From an uncultured Bacteroidales bacterium (GTDB taxonomy: Bacteria; Bacteroidota; Bacteroidia; Bacteroidales; Bacteroidaceae): a DNA stretch of 61,853 nt. Position numbers and translations under genes: made by a program. The DNA lies in NCBI GenBank assembly GCA_902779085.1, contig CACYZY010000013.1:1-61853 (forward strand), in the 5' to 3' direction. Of this stretch, positions 43,358 to 52,075 are shown piece by piece (positions within the stretch are counted from its first letter, which is position 1; every line of letters starts with the position of its first letter). The notes beneath the pieces are model-generated. The model was not told the origin of the DNA and did not search any database. It saw only the letters and a program-made list of their open reading frames with translations.

Positions 43358-44980
43358 ATGACAACAGACAAAATTCAACAAACTTTACGTGATTCCGCTG
43401 GAATGCGCTGGACTGCTTTGCTGCTCCTGGCTTTGGGCATGTTCTTTGCCTATATCTTTATGGATATCCTGTCGCCTATCAAGGACTTGATGCAGGAAAC
43501 TCGTGGCTGGGACTCCACAGCGTTTGGCACCATGCAAGGCAGTGAGGTATTCCTCAATGTGTTTGTATTCTTCCTGATTTTCGCAGGTATCATTCTTGAC
43601 AAAATGGGGGTGCGCTTTACTGCTGTGCTCTCGGGAGCGGTGATGTTACTTGGTGCGATTATCAAGTGGTATGCTGTCACTGAGTCATTTATGGGCAGTG
43701 GACTGGAAGAGTGGTTTACTAATAACTTGAATTATATCCCCATTTTCGATGAATTAGGCGTTTCTCCTTTCTATGAGGGAATGCCTGCCTCAGCTAAGTT
43801 CGCTGCTTGCGGTTTCATGATTTTTGGCTGTGGTTGTGAAATGGCTGGTATCACAGTAAGTCGTGGTATAGTGAAATGGTTTAAGGGCCGTGAGATGGCT
43901 TTGGCTATGGGTAGTGAGATGGCCTTGGCTCGCTTGGGCGTAGCGACCTGCATGATTTTCTCACCATTCTTTGCCAAGTTAGGTGGTAGCATCAGTGTAA
44001 GCCGTTCTGTAGCTTTTGGTGTAGTGTTATTGGCTATAGGTCTGATCATGTTTGTGGTTTACTTCTTTATGGACAAGAAACTGGATGCACAAACTGGTGA
44101 GGCAGAAGAAAAAGATGATCCATTCAAGATCAGTGATTTGGGACAGATTCTTACCAGTACTGGTTTCTGGCTGGTATCTTTGCTTTGTGTGCTATATTAC
44201 AGTGCCATCTTCCCCTTCCAGAAATATGCGGTGAACATGTTGCAATGTAACCTTGATTTTACAGAGGTGGATCCAAATTCTTTCTGGGCCAACAGCAGCG
44301 TTACTATCGTACAGTATGTGATAATGTTGGTGGTTGCTATTGCATCGTTTACCAGCAATTTCATGAAAGATAAAACTAAAAAATACTGTCTGTTGGCATT
44401 GGCCATTGTAGCCTTGGTTGTATACTGTTACATGGGTTACATGCGTCAAAGTGCCGAGTCCGTGTTTGCTGTATTCCCATTGCTAGCTATGGGTATTACA
44501 CCTATCTTGGGCAGCTATGTAGACCACAAGGGTAAGGCTGCATCCATGTTAGTACTTGGTTCTTTACTGCTGATTGCCTGTCATCTGACATTCGCATTCA
44601 TATTGCCAGGTTTCAAGGGTAACATGGTGGGTGGTATCATTGTTGCATACCTTACTATATTAGTGTTGGGCGCTTCTTTCTCACTTGTTCCTGCATCTCT
44701 TTGGCCAAGCGTGCCAAAGTTGGTTGATGCCAAGATCATTGGTTCAGCTTACGCTTTAATATTCTGGATTCAAAACATTGGATTGTGGCTCTTCCCATTG
44801 CTCATTGGTAAGGTACTTGACAATACAAATCCTGGTGTGACTGACCCAACGCAGTTCGATTATACCTGGCCACTGGTGATGTTGGCATGTCTGGGTGTGG
44901 CTGCATTGATATTGGGCTTAGTGCTTAAAGCAGTTGACAAGAAAAAAGGCCTTGGTTTGGAGGAACCAAATATTAAATAA
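43358..44980 (+). CDS. MFS transporter (first of a tandem pair)
   Basis: A 540-residue inner-membrane protein with about 12 helices. The loop between helices 2 and 3 has the MFS signature form DKMGVRFT, and the second half GSYVDHKGKAAS is its repeat. It resembles the following MFS protein in many segments (LDKMGVRFT, ITVSRGIVKWF/ITVSKAMVRWF, EMALAMG/ELALAMG, a shared GLEEPNIK/GLEKPNIK C-terminus), so the two arose by duplication. The substrate is unknown; NarK-like or oxalate/formate-type carriers have this form. It ends at a 17-bp hairpin. Confidence 0.88.
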   Translation: MTTDKIQQTLRDSAGMRWTALLLLALGMFFAYIFMDILSPIKDLMQETRGWDSTAFGTMQGSEVFLNVFVFFLIFAGIILDKMGVRFTAVLSGAVMLLGAIIKWYAVTESFMGSGLEEWFTNNLNYIPIFDELGVSPFYEGMPASAKFAACGFMIFGCGCEMAGITVSRGIVKWFKGREMALAMGSEMALARLGVATCMIFSPFFAKLGGSISVSRSVAFGVVLLAIGLIMFVVYFFMDKKLDAQTGEAEEKDDPFKISDLGQILTSTGFWLVSLLCVLYYSAIFPFQKYAVNMLQCNLDFTEVDPNSFWANSSVTIVQYVIMLVVAIASFTSNFMKDKTKKYCLLALAIVALVVYCYMGYMRQSAESVFAVFPLLAMGITPILGSYVDHKGKAASMLVLGSLLLIACHLTFAFILPGFKGNMVGGIIVAYLTILVLGASFSLVPASLWPSVPKLVDAKIIGSAYALIFWIQNIGLWLFPLLIGKVLDNTNPGVTDPTQFDYTWPLVMLACLGVAALILGLVLKAVDKKKGLGLEEPNIK

Positions 44981-44991
44981 ATAGTAATTAT

Positions 44992-45037
44992 AAGTTAGGA
45001 GTTAAGAATCAGTACAAGGGTTCTTAACTCCTAACTT
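44992..45037 (+). terminator. 17-bp hairpin between the two MFS genes
   Basis: AAGTTAGGAGTTAAGAA and TTCTTAACTCCTAACTT are perfect complements around a 12-nt loop, followed by TTTTTATA. An unusually long, perfect stem for a terminator. It probably ends most transcripts of the pdxA-lptE-secG-MFS run. Confidence 0.8.
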
Positions 45038-45136
45038 TTTTATAATAAGACGTATCTTTTCTATCTCTAAGCGACATATCCAAAGCAGTTTCGCTTCTGT
45101 CTTCACTACTCCATAATAAAATTAGCACATATTAAG

Positions 45137-46510
45137 GTGGAAGAATTAAGGAAGAAAACCAACGACTCAGCGCTTGTGCGCTGGATAGTACTGGTCATTG
45201 TGGCAACCGCCATGATGATGGGTTATTTCCTCAATGACATTATGTCGCCTTTAGAAACACTCTTGGAGATGCCGATTGAAGAGGGAGGTTTAGGGTGGAC
45301 AAGCACCGACTATGGTTTTTTCTCTGGTTCGGGTGGGCTCATCAATGTATTCTTGCTGATGCTTTTTTTCAGTGGGCTCATTTTAGATAAGATGGGAGTG
45401 CGCTTTACGGGCGTGCTCGCCTGTTCTTTGATGCTGATAGGCGTGAGCATCAAGTATTATGCAGTGACTGCCCCGTTGGCCGGCGAGTCTTTCAACTTCA
45501 ATGTCCTGTTTTGGAATGTGCACCTTCCTTTGTCAGCAGCTGTAGCGAGTTTAGGCTTTGCTATTTTCGGCGTTGGTTATGAAATGTGTGGTATTACCGT
45601 CAGTAAGGCGATGGTACGTTGGTTTACTGGTCACGAACTGGCATTAGCCATGGGAATTCAGTTGGCAATGGCCCGTTTAGGTACTGCTGCAGCTTTGAGT
45701 GTTAGTGCCCCATTAGCTCGTCATTTTTCTTTGTCTGCTCCTCTGCTATTGGGCTTGGTTTGTTTACTCATTGGCTTAGTTTCCTTTTTCATATTCTGTG
45801 TCCTCGATATACGTCTAGATAAAGATGAGAGAGCTATTCAAAGTTCAATCCTTGCCGCTCATTCGGAAGAGGATGACCAGTTCCATCTTCGTGACATTGG
45901 TTTGATTTTGAAGAGTCCTGGCTTTTGGCTTATTACTCTATTTGTAGTACTGTTCTATTCTGCTGTAAGCCCATTCTTGAAATTCGCTACTCGTCTGATG
46001 ATAGATAAGTACGCGGTGGCTCCCGATATTGCTGGATTTTTTACATCTATCGTGCCATTTGGTACTATCTTGATGACTCCTCTGTTCGGTTCTGTCTATG
46101 ATAAGTATGGTCGTGGTGTTACTTTAATAATAATAGGTACTGGCATGTTAACATTAGTTCATTTCGGATTTTCATTGCCGATACATGCTAGTGCTTTTGC
46201 TATCGTTTTGATGGTGATGCTGAGCATAGGATTTTCTCTTACTCCTGCTGCTTTATGGCCAATTGTGCCGAAAATCATGCCGTTGAAATGTCTGGGGACT
46301 GCCTACTCACTGATATTCTTCATCCAGAATTTTGGTCGTGCCATCATTCCAATGTTTGTCGGCAAGGCTAACGAGACTGATCCCACTTATACTGCAGGCA
46401 TGCAGATTTTTGCTTGTACAGGTTTGGCAGGTGTACTGGTGGCAGTTGCCATGCTGTACCTTGATAAGAAAATAGGCTACGGGCTGGAGAAGCCGAATAT
46501 TAAGAACTAG
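45137..46510 (+). CDS. MFS transporter (second of a tandem pair)
   Basis: A 457-residue, 12-helix transporter starting with GTG (GTGGAAGAATTAAGG). It is shorter than its upstream paralogue mainly in the loop near residues 110-130 and at the helix 7-8 region. It shares the LDKMGVRFTGVLA signature and the GLEKPNIK tail. It lies 5 nt upstream of the PqqD-like gene, so these two are certainly co-transcribed, which ties this transporter rather than the first one to the PqqD-like protein. The substrate is unknown. Confidence 0.85.
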   Translation: MEELRKKTNDSALVRWIVLVIVATAMMMGYFLNDIMSPLETLLEMPIEEGGLGWTSTDYGFFSGSGGLINVFLLMLFFSGLILDKMGVRFTGVLACSLMLIGVSIKYYAVTAPLAGESFNFNVLFWNVHLPLSAAVASLGFAIFGVGYEMCGITVSKAMVRWFTGHELALAMGIQLAMARLGTAAALSVSAPLARHFSLSAPLLLGLVCLLIGLVSFFIFCVLDIRLDKDERAIQSSILAAHSEEDDQFHLRDIGLILKSPGFWLITLFVVLFYSAVSPFLKFATRLMIDKYAVAPDIAGFFTSIVPFGTILMTPLFGSVYDKYGRGVTLIIIGTGMLTLVHFGFSLPIHASAFAIVLMVMLSIGFSLTPAALWPIVPKIMPLKCLGTAYSLIFFIQNFGRAIIPMFVGKANETDPTYTAGMQIFACTGLAGVLVAVAMLYLDKKIGYGLEKPNIKN

Positions 46511-46515
46511 TAATT

Positions 46516-46854
46516 GTGGGCAATAAGGTAAATCTTTTAGATACTATTCCCGTTCATGCTTCGCATGTATGGACAGAACAGACAACTGATGGTTGTCTAG
46601 TCCTGGTGTATCATCGTTTCCCAAATGCATGGATGGCTAGGCTCTTTTCACATTGGTATTCTCCGTTGATTCATGTCCCTCTTGAGCAATATGGTTCTGA
46701 GGTGTGGCAGTTGATTGATGGTAAACGCACTACCGAAGAGGTGATTCGTATTGTTGCATTACAGCATCCCGAAGAGATAGATTTTCCACAACGCCTAGCC
46801 CTATATATTTCCCAACTGCATGCTGATGGGTTCATTACTCTGCAAAACGTATAG
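46516..46854 (+). CDS. PqqD-like protein (RiPP recognition element fold)
   Basis: A 112-residue protein starting at GTG 46516. The C-terminal two-thirds (about 40-110: PLEQYGSEVWQLIDGKRT, EEVIRIVALQHPEE, FISQLHADGFI-like YISQLHADGFITL) is the winged-helix PqqD domain, which in peptide-modifying systems binds a precursor peptide. The N-terminal 40 residues are specific to this protein. No radical SAM maturase and no precursor gene is seen nearby, so it is an orphan. It is co-transcribed with the preceding MFS gene. Direct evidence for peptide modification is lacking. Confidence 0.75.
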   Translation: MGNKVNLLDTIPVHASHVWTEQTTDGCLVLVYHRFPNAWMARLFSHWYSPLIHVPLEQYGSEVWQLIDGKRTTEEVIRIVALQHPEEIDFPQRLALYISQLHADGFITLQNV

Positions 46855-46875
46855 TTCAACTATTCTTCATTATTA

Positions 46876-46907
46876 TTTGGCAGTGTCATCAACTTGCAGT
46901 ATCTTTA
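46876..46907 (+). promoter_or_regulatory. Promoter of the DUF3805 gene
   Basis: TTTG at 46876-46879 and TATCTTTA at 46900-46907, spaced 20 nt. It supports the ATG at 46925 as the real start rather than the upstream in-frame codon at 46820. Confidence 0.55.
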
Positions 46908-46924
46908 CATCCAAAGAGTTGACT

Positions 46925-47734
46925 ATGATTAATGGCAAGAAGTTTATAGCACCAGGTGCCTGGTTTAGTATGACCTATCCAGCCGATTGGCATGAGTTTG
47001 AGGGTGGGGAAGAGTCTTTCCTGTTTTATAATCCCGATGATTGGGATGGAAACTTCCGTATTTCAGCATTTCGTGGTGATCATGCCAACTATGGGCAAGA
47101 AATGGTGAATGATGAATTGAAACGTAGTCGACGTGCTCAAGCTGTCATCGTTGGCAATCATCCTTGTGCTTATAGCTGTGAGGTTTTTACTGAAGATAAT
47201 GAGGCATTTGAGAACCATCAGTGGGTGACAGGTATAGGTGATGTTGCTTTTGAAGTATCTTTTGCTACTGCCCAAGGAGCGTCTATCCGTAAGGCACAAG
47301 ATGTGATAGCTTCTTTGGAATTGCGCTATCCGGGTGTTAAGTATCATGCAGAACTCATACCTATACGCCTCATGGAGATTTATCAGATAGACGAGGCATA
47401 TGATTGGGTGCAATCAGAAATCAAGAAACAGTTTAAGAAAGATTTCCGTGGTGAGGTAAGTGATATCCAGAACATGCAACGCATGATTGACAACGGGTCG
47501 CTTAACCCGCGTAAACGGGATGCCTGGATTGCTTTAGGCATTACACTTTGTGTTATTCTCGTCAACGAAATAGATGGTGTAGAGTGGATGACGCTCATTG
47601 ATGGGAATCGTGAGGTGCCTGTGCTTATAAACAAGGTTGATGGGAGGACAATAGACCCTATGAAGCTAGTTTGGAGTAAGGTGAAGAATGGTGAGCCTGT
47701 CAACTTAATCGATACTTACGAACATATTCTTTGA
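46925..47734 (+). CDS. DUF3805/DUF3806-type protein
   Basis: A 269-residue protein without signal peptide. The N-terminal half (about 1-145: FIAPGAWFSMTYPADWHEFE, SFLFYNPDDWDGNFRISAF) fits DUF3805. The C-terminal half (about 165-265: GSLNPRKRDAWIALGITLC, DGVEWMTLIDG) fits DUF3806. Both are domains of unknown function, and the N-terminal one resembles PsbP/Mog1-type folds. It has its own promoter; its TGA overlaps the start of the following ABC-F gene by 1 nt (TGATG), so those two are coupled. Confidence 0.72.
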   Translation: MINGKKFIAPGAWFSMTYPADWHEFEGGEESFLFYNPDDWDGNFRISAFRGDHANYGQEMVNDELKRSRRAQAVIVGNHPCAYSCEVFTEDNEAFENHQWVTGIGDVAFEVSFATAQGASIRKAQDVIASLELRYPGVKYHAELIPIRLMEIYQIDEAYDWVQSEIKKQFKKDFRGEVSDIQNMQRMIDNGSLNPRKRDAWIALGITLCVILVNEIDGVEWMTLIDGNREVPVLINKVDGRTIDPMKLVWSKVKNGEPVNLIDTYEHIL

Positions 47735-49539
47735 TGGCAAGCAATTATAATCCCGTCCTGCAAGTTGAGAACCTTACTAAGTCTTTTGGTGTCCATGTGT
47801 TGTTTCACGACATCAGTTTTGGCTTGTCGGAAGGTCAGCACGTGGGTTTGATAGCCAAGAACGGCATTGGGAAATCCACCTTATTGAATATTTTAGCAGG
47901 TGAAGAGCCCTATGACAATGGAAAGATAACTTATCGACGTGACCTGCGAGTGGGTTATCTGCCGCAAACGCCACAATATCCTTCTCATCTATCTGTGTTG
48001 GAGGCATGTTTGAAGCACGACAGTTGCAACAATGATTCTCACATAGACTATGAGTTGGCAGCAAAGCAGTTGCTTACCAAGTTAAAGATAACCGATCTCC
48101 AGCAACCTGTCTCTGAGTTATCGGGTGGGCAACTTAAACGTGTTGCAATGGTGAATGCCTTAATCAATGATCCAGAATTGTTGATTTTGGATGAACCTAC
48201 TAACCACCTCGATCTTGATATAGTGGAATGGTTGGAAGATTATTTGAGGCGTAGTACAATGACATTGCTTATGGTGACGCACGACCGTTATTTCCTCGAT
48301 CGTGTATGTAATCATATTATGGAGTTGGATACAGAGTCACTCTACGAGTATGATGGGAATTATGCTTACTACTTGGAGAAGCGACAAGAACGTATGGATG
48401 CCAAGGCCGTTGAGATTGAACGTGCCAATAATCTATATCGGACAGAATTAGATTGGATGCGCCGCATGCCACAGGCGCGTGGACACAAGGCTCGCTATCG
48501 TGAGGAAGCATTCTACGAACTGGAGAAAGTCGCGAAACAGAGAATTGTTGATAGCAAGGTGCAACTGAACGTTAAGTCTTCATATATCGGCAACAAGATT
48601 TTTGAAGCCGACCATTTATGTAAATCGTTTGGCGATGTTAAAATACTTGATGATTTCTCTTATGTCTTTTCCCGCTATGAGAAGATGGGCATTGTGGGGA
48701 ATAATGGTTCGGGCAAGTCATCCTTCTTGAAAATTCTTTTGGGCGAATTGCCCATTGATGGTGGAACGCTGGAGATAGGTTCAACGGTGCGTTTTGGCTA
48801 TTACTCTCAAGAAGGCATGCATTTTGATGAACAGATGAAGGTTATTGATGCTGTTCGTGACATTGCTGAGGTAGTGGATATGGGTAATGGCAAACGACTA
48901 GGGGTATCACAGTTCCTGCAATATTTTTTATTTTCTCCCGAAACGCAGTATAACTTCATCTATAAACTAAGTGGGGGGGAACGTCGCAGGTTGTATCTTT
49001 GTACGGTACTTATGCGTAATCCCAATTTCTTGATCCTAGATGAACCAACCAACGATCTCGACATCATGACTCTGCAAGTGCTTGAAGAATACTTGAAAGG
49101 CTTTGGAGGTTGCTTAATAGTTGTGAGTCATGACCGCTATTTCATGGACAAGGTGGTAGATCATATATTGGTGTTCAATGGCCAAGGTGATATCCGCGAT
49201 TTCCCTGGTAACTATACCCAATATCGTGCATGGAAAGAAGAGAAAGACCAGCATGAACGCAATCTGTCAAAGTCTTCACAATCAGTTACGCCCAAACCAG
49301 AACGTCAAAAACAGAATGACAAACGGCGTATGTCATTTAAGGAAAAGCGCGAGTTTGAACAACTTGGGAAAGAGATTGAGGCATTGGAGGCTGAGAAAAA
49401 GCAGTTGGAAGTAGATTTGTGCAGTGGAACGCTGTCGGTTGATGCCCTTACAGAGAAATCGAAACGGCTATCCCTCTTGGAAGCGGAGTTGGATGAGAAG
49501 TCTTTCAGCTGGTTGGAATTATCAGAAATTGAGGGATAA
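47734..49539 (+). CDS. Uup-like ABC-F ATPase
   Basis: A 601-residue ABC-F protein from ATG 47734. First ABC: AKNGIGKST (near 43), SGGQLKRVAM, LDEPTNHLD. Second: GNNGSGKSS (near 327), LSGGERRRLYL, LDEPTNDLD. A charged C-terminal region (about 495-601) contains a coiled coil (EFEQLGKEIEALEAEKKQLE) as in Uup. Uup-type proteins act on ribosomes and have been linked to ribosome assembly and branched-DNA tolerance. There is no membrane domain. It is translationally coupled to the DUF3805 gene. Confidence 0.88.
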   Translation: MASNYNPVLQVENLTKSFGVHVLFHDISFGLSEGQHVGLIAKNGIGKSTLLNILAGEEPYDNGKITYRRDLRVGYLPQTPQYPSHLSVLEACLKHDSCNNDSHIDYELAAKQLLTKLKITDLQQPVSELSGGQLKRVAMVNALINDPELLILDEPTNHLDLDIVEWLEDYLRRSTMTLLMVTHDRYFLDRVCNHIMELDTESLYEYDGNYAYYLEKRQERMDAKAVEIERANNLYRTELDWMRRMPQARGHKARYREEAFYELEKVAKQRIVDSKVQLNVKSSYIGNKIFEADHLCKSFGDVKILDDFSYVFSRYEKMGIVGNNGSGKSSFLKILLGELPIDGGTLEIGSTVRFGYYSQEGMHFDEQMKVIDAVRDIAEVVDMGNGKRLGVSQFLQYFLFSPETQYNFIYKLSGGERRRLYLCTVLMRNPNFLILDEPTNDLDIMTLQVLEEYLKGFGGCLIVVSHDRYFMDKVVDHILVFNGQGDIRDFPGNYTQYRAWKEEKDQHERNLSKSSQSVTPKPERQKQNDKRRMSFKEKREFEQLGKEIEALEAEKKQLEVDLCSGTLSVDALTEKSKRLSLLEAELDEKSFSWLELSEIEG

Positions 49540-49540
49540 A

Positions 49541-49572
49541 TTTGGATTTATCTTTTACTTGCCATACCTTTG
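49541..49572 (+). promoter_or_regulatory. Promoter of the SLC13 gene
   Basis: TTTG at 49541-49544 (touching the stop of the ABC-F gene) and TACCTTTG at 49565-49572, spaced 20 nt. Confidence 0.65.
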
Positions 49573-49590
49573 CCACGAAATTGAAAAACC

Positions 49591-51393
49591 ATGATTGAAT
49601 CATTATTTCAAGAGATAGTATTTGGTGTCAGTATAGGTGGTTGGGTGACTATCCTGACTATGATTTGCATATTCGTGGTGATGGCATACTCGCGTATCCC
49701 AGCTGAGGTAGCTTTCATAGGTGCGCTCACGGTGTTGCTGGTATTGGGTATTATTGATGAGGAAGAAGGTTTAGCTGGTTTTAGCAGCGAGCCTGTAGCA
49801 GTAAATGCCGCCTTTTTCGTCATTATCGGTGGTCTGATGCAGACGGGTGTCCTATATTGGCTTACCCAAAATGTGTTAGGGGAGGCACGTAGTTTCACGG
49901 GTGCCATCATCAAACTGATGATTCCTACCAGTTTGCTCTCTGCTTTCTTGGGCTCCTCTAATGTCGTTTCACTGTTGATTGATGCTGTCAAGATTTGGTC
50001 AAGGAAAATAAATCTTTCTCCTTCCAAACTGTTGATGCCTTTGAGTTATGCTGCCTCTTTGGGAGGCATGTGTACGTTATTAGGTAACTCCTCCAATCTT
50101 GTCATTGCAGGTCTGTATACCAGTCATACGGGGCAGCCTATGAATATCTTTGAGCCTATGCTGCCAGGCATAATCCTTACTGTATTGGGTATGATACTAT
50201 TGGTGCTGTTGCAGCGTCTCATCCCAGATAGACAGTCTTCTGACGTATCTTTTGAATCAACTAGTGACTATACTGTAGAATTATTGGTGCCTACCGACAA
50301 TCCCTATGTGATGCAGACGGTGGAGGAAGCTGGTCTTTTAACTCCTAAAGGGGGATCGCTTGTTGAGATAATGCATTTTGATCGTGAGATTGTAATGCCT
50401 GTACCTAAGGACGAGCCAGTGATGGGTGGCGATCGCCTTATTTATGCAGGCCAGATCAACGATTTGCTAGAGTTGAAAAGAACTCATGGTTTGGTCGCTG
50501 CTGACCACCATGTTTGGAACATCAATGAGATAGATACCAAACGGCGCATGCGAACAGCTTATGTTACCTTTGGTAGTGAATTGATAGGTAAATCAATGGC
50601 TCACTCTAGCTTTGAGAGGCGCAATAATGTTGTGCTTGTAGCAGTGGCCCGCCAAGGACATCGTGTTGAAGGTATGCCTCGTGAAATTAGTTTACAGGCA
50701 GGCGATACATTGTTATTGGAATGTCCGGCTAAGGGTGAAAGCCAGTTGGAGCAAGCAAACCGTCGCTCACTTAAGTTCTTCGACAGTCATTTTGTGCCTC
50801 AGTTGGGCCCTAAAACTGTTACTTCCGCTATTGTTTTAACACTGATGTTTATCATCTCATCATTTAAGATATTGCCACTTATCACGGCCTCCATGCTCGC
50901 TGCTGGTGTGCTGATGATGGCAGGATGTTGCCGTATCACGGACGTAACCAAATACATCGAGTGGGACCTTCTGCTTATCCTTGGATCAACTGTGGTATTC
51001 TCTGTGGCAATTACTAAGACAGGTGTTGCTAGTTTCGTGGCTACCAATGTGCTTGACCTTTGTCACTCTAATCCCTATATAGTCATGGGTGTCATGTGCT
51101 TGTTGGCATCGGTAGTAAGCGAGTTCATCAGTGATGTGGGTGCTGGTGCTGTGTTTTTCCCCATTATTTACCAACAGTCGTTGCTGCTAGATTGCAATCC
51201 ATTACCATTTGTAATGGCGCTAATGCTTAGTGTTGCTCTCAGTTTTGCTTCTCCCATTGGCAGCACCACCCATATGTTGGTATTTGGACCTGGTTCATAT
51301 CGTTTCACTGATTTCGCTCGTTTGGGAACCATTATGCACTTGGTTTTATTACCCATCCTACTCTTGATTATTACGTTCATATATCCGTTCTAA
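49591..51393 (+). CDS. SLC13-family permease with central TrkA-C domains
   Basis: A 600-residue inner-membrane protein. N-terminal helices (about 1-210) include the DASS-type SNVVSLLIDAVKIW and GGMCTLLGNSSNLV blocks. Two TrkA-C-like cytosolic domains follow (about 225-400, with TPKGGSLVEIMHFD and FERRNNVVLVAVARQG), then a second set of helices with SDVGAGAVFFPI and SPIGSTTHMLVFGPG. This is the large bacterial SLC13/CitT-like form with RCK-C inserts; typical substrates are dicarboxylates or sulfate, and which applies here is not visible. It is a single gene with promoter and terminator. Confidence 0.9.
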   Translation: MIESLFQEIVFGVSIGGWVTILTMICIFVVMAYSRIPAEVAFIGALTVLLVLGIIDEEEGLAGFSSEPVAVNAAFFVIIGGLMQTGVLYWLTQNVLGEARSFTGAIIKLMIPTSLLSAFLGSSNVVSLLIDAVKIWSRKINLSPSKLLMPLSYAASLGGMCTLLGNSSNLVIAGLYTSHTGQPMNIFEPMLPGIILTVLGMILLVLLQRLIPDRQSSDVSFESTSDYTVELLVPTDNPYVMQTVEEAGLLTPKGGSLVEIMHFDREIVMPVPKDEPVMGGDRLIYAGQINDLLELKRTHGLVAADHHVWNINEIDTKRRMRTAYVTFGSELIGKSMAHSSFERRNNVVLVAVARQGHRVEGMPREISLQAGDTLLLECPAKGESQLEQANRRSLKFFDSHFVPQLGPKTVTSAIVLTLMFIISSFKILPLITASMLAAGVLMMAGCCRITDVTKYIEWDLLLILGSTVVFSVAITKTGVASFVATNVLDLCHSNPYIVMGVMCLLASVVSEFISDVGAGAVFFPIIYQQSLLLDCNPLPFVMALMLSVALSFASPIGSTTHMLVFGPGSYRFTDFARLGTIMHLVLLPILLLIITFIYPF

Positions 51394-51397
51394 TAAC

Positions 51398-51429
51398 AAA
51401 AAGGCTGCACCATAGATGCAGCCTTTTCT
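51398..51429. terminator. Terminator between the SLC13 gene and hsp20
   Basis: AAAAAGGCTGCA, loop CCATAGA, TGCAGCCTTTTCT: a 10-bp stem with A and T tracts, suited to both converging genes. Confidence 0.85.
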
Positions 51430-51459
51430 ATATGAATGACATTCGTAGTCTGAAATGTG

Positions 51460-51897
51460 TTATGCAATCTCAATAGTACGGGCATTCTTCACTTCTTCTT
51501 TCTTGAACTTAGGTAGGACAACGGTCAGTACACCATTTTCTACCTTTGCTGAGATATGCTCTTTGTCCACATCCTCCGGCAGAGTGTAGTTCTGCTGGTA
51601 GTTGCTGTAAGAGAACTCGCGACGCAGGTAGTGCTGCTTCTTCTCCTTGTCCTCTTCCTTGTGCTCCCATTTGTTCTCGATAGCTACGCACAAATTGCCA
51701 TCTTCATTAATATTGACACGGCAAAACTCTTTCTTGATGCCAGGAGCGGCAACCTCCATAGTATATGCCGTTTCATTTTCCATAACGTTTACTGCCGGTG
51801 CGGTTGTGTTGGCACGAGGTGAGAAATCGAAATCATCGAATACTGTAGGAAACCATGTGTTTCTAAACATTGCTGGTAACATAGTAAATACCTCCAT
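51460..51897 (-). CDS. Hsp20 / alpha-crystallin small heat-shock protein
   Basis: A 145-residue chaperone. N-terminal arm (PAMFRNTWFPTVFDDFDF), alpha-crystallin domain (about 38-130, with EVAAPGIKKEFCRV, LRREFSYSNYQQNYTLPEDVD and AKVENGVLTVVLPK) and a C-terminal IxI-type tail (TIEIA). It holds unfolding proteins under stress in the cytosol. Two starts are possible: ATG 51897, or ATG 51882 (MLPAMF), which is preceded by GGAGG at SD distance. Palindromic TTGACA boxes upstream suggest stress-specific control. Confidence 0.93.
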   Translation of the reverse strand: MEVFTMLPAMFRNTWFPTVFDDFDFSPRANTTAPAVNVMENETAYTMEVAAPGIKKEFCRVNINEDGNLCVAIENKWEHKEEDKEKKQHYLRREFSYSNYQQNYTLPEDVDKEHISAKVENGVLTVVLPKFKKEEVKNARTIEIA

Positions 51898-51998
51898 TTT
51901 TATTTTAGTTCTTTTAATTGTTATACATTCATTTGCCTCAGCTTTCGCTTGCGGCTTTCACATTTCTATGTGCAAGTCGCATGCCATGATGTATATAA

Positions 51999-52066
51999 TG
52001 ACAATTTGTCAAAAAATGGAGGTATAGTCTGTAAAATTGTCAATCAATGCAGACAATATGTCAATC
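51999..52066. promoter_or_regulatory. TTGACA/TTGTCA palindromic boxes upstream of hsp20
   Basis: TGACAATTTGTCA is a perfect palindrome (51999-52011). Related boxes are ATTGTCAATC (52036-52045) and GACAATATGTCAATC (52052-52066). They lie 100-170 nt upstream of the hsp20 start, in the gap behind tlpA. They do not match CIRCE, and no TAnnTTTG box is seen in this gap. Candidate heat-shock operator or alternative promoter elements. Confidence 0.5.
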
Positions 52067-52075
52067 TACTATCCT

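Noticed and set aside
46820-46924. N-terminal extension of the DUF3805 protein
   Set aside because: It overlaps the PqqD-like gene and the promoter at 46876-46907.
51898-52075. CIRCE/HrcA operator for hsp20
   Set aside because: The palindromes are TTGACA-based and do not contain TTAGCACTC or GAGTGCTAA.
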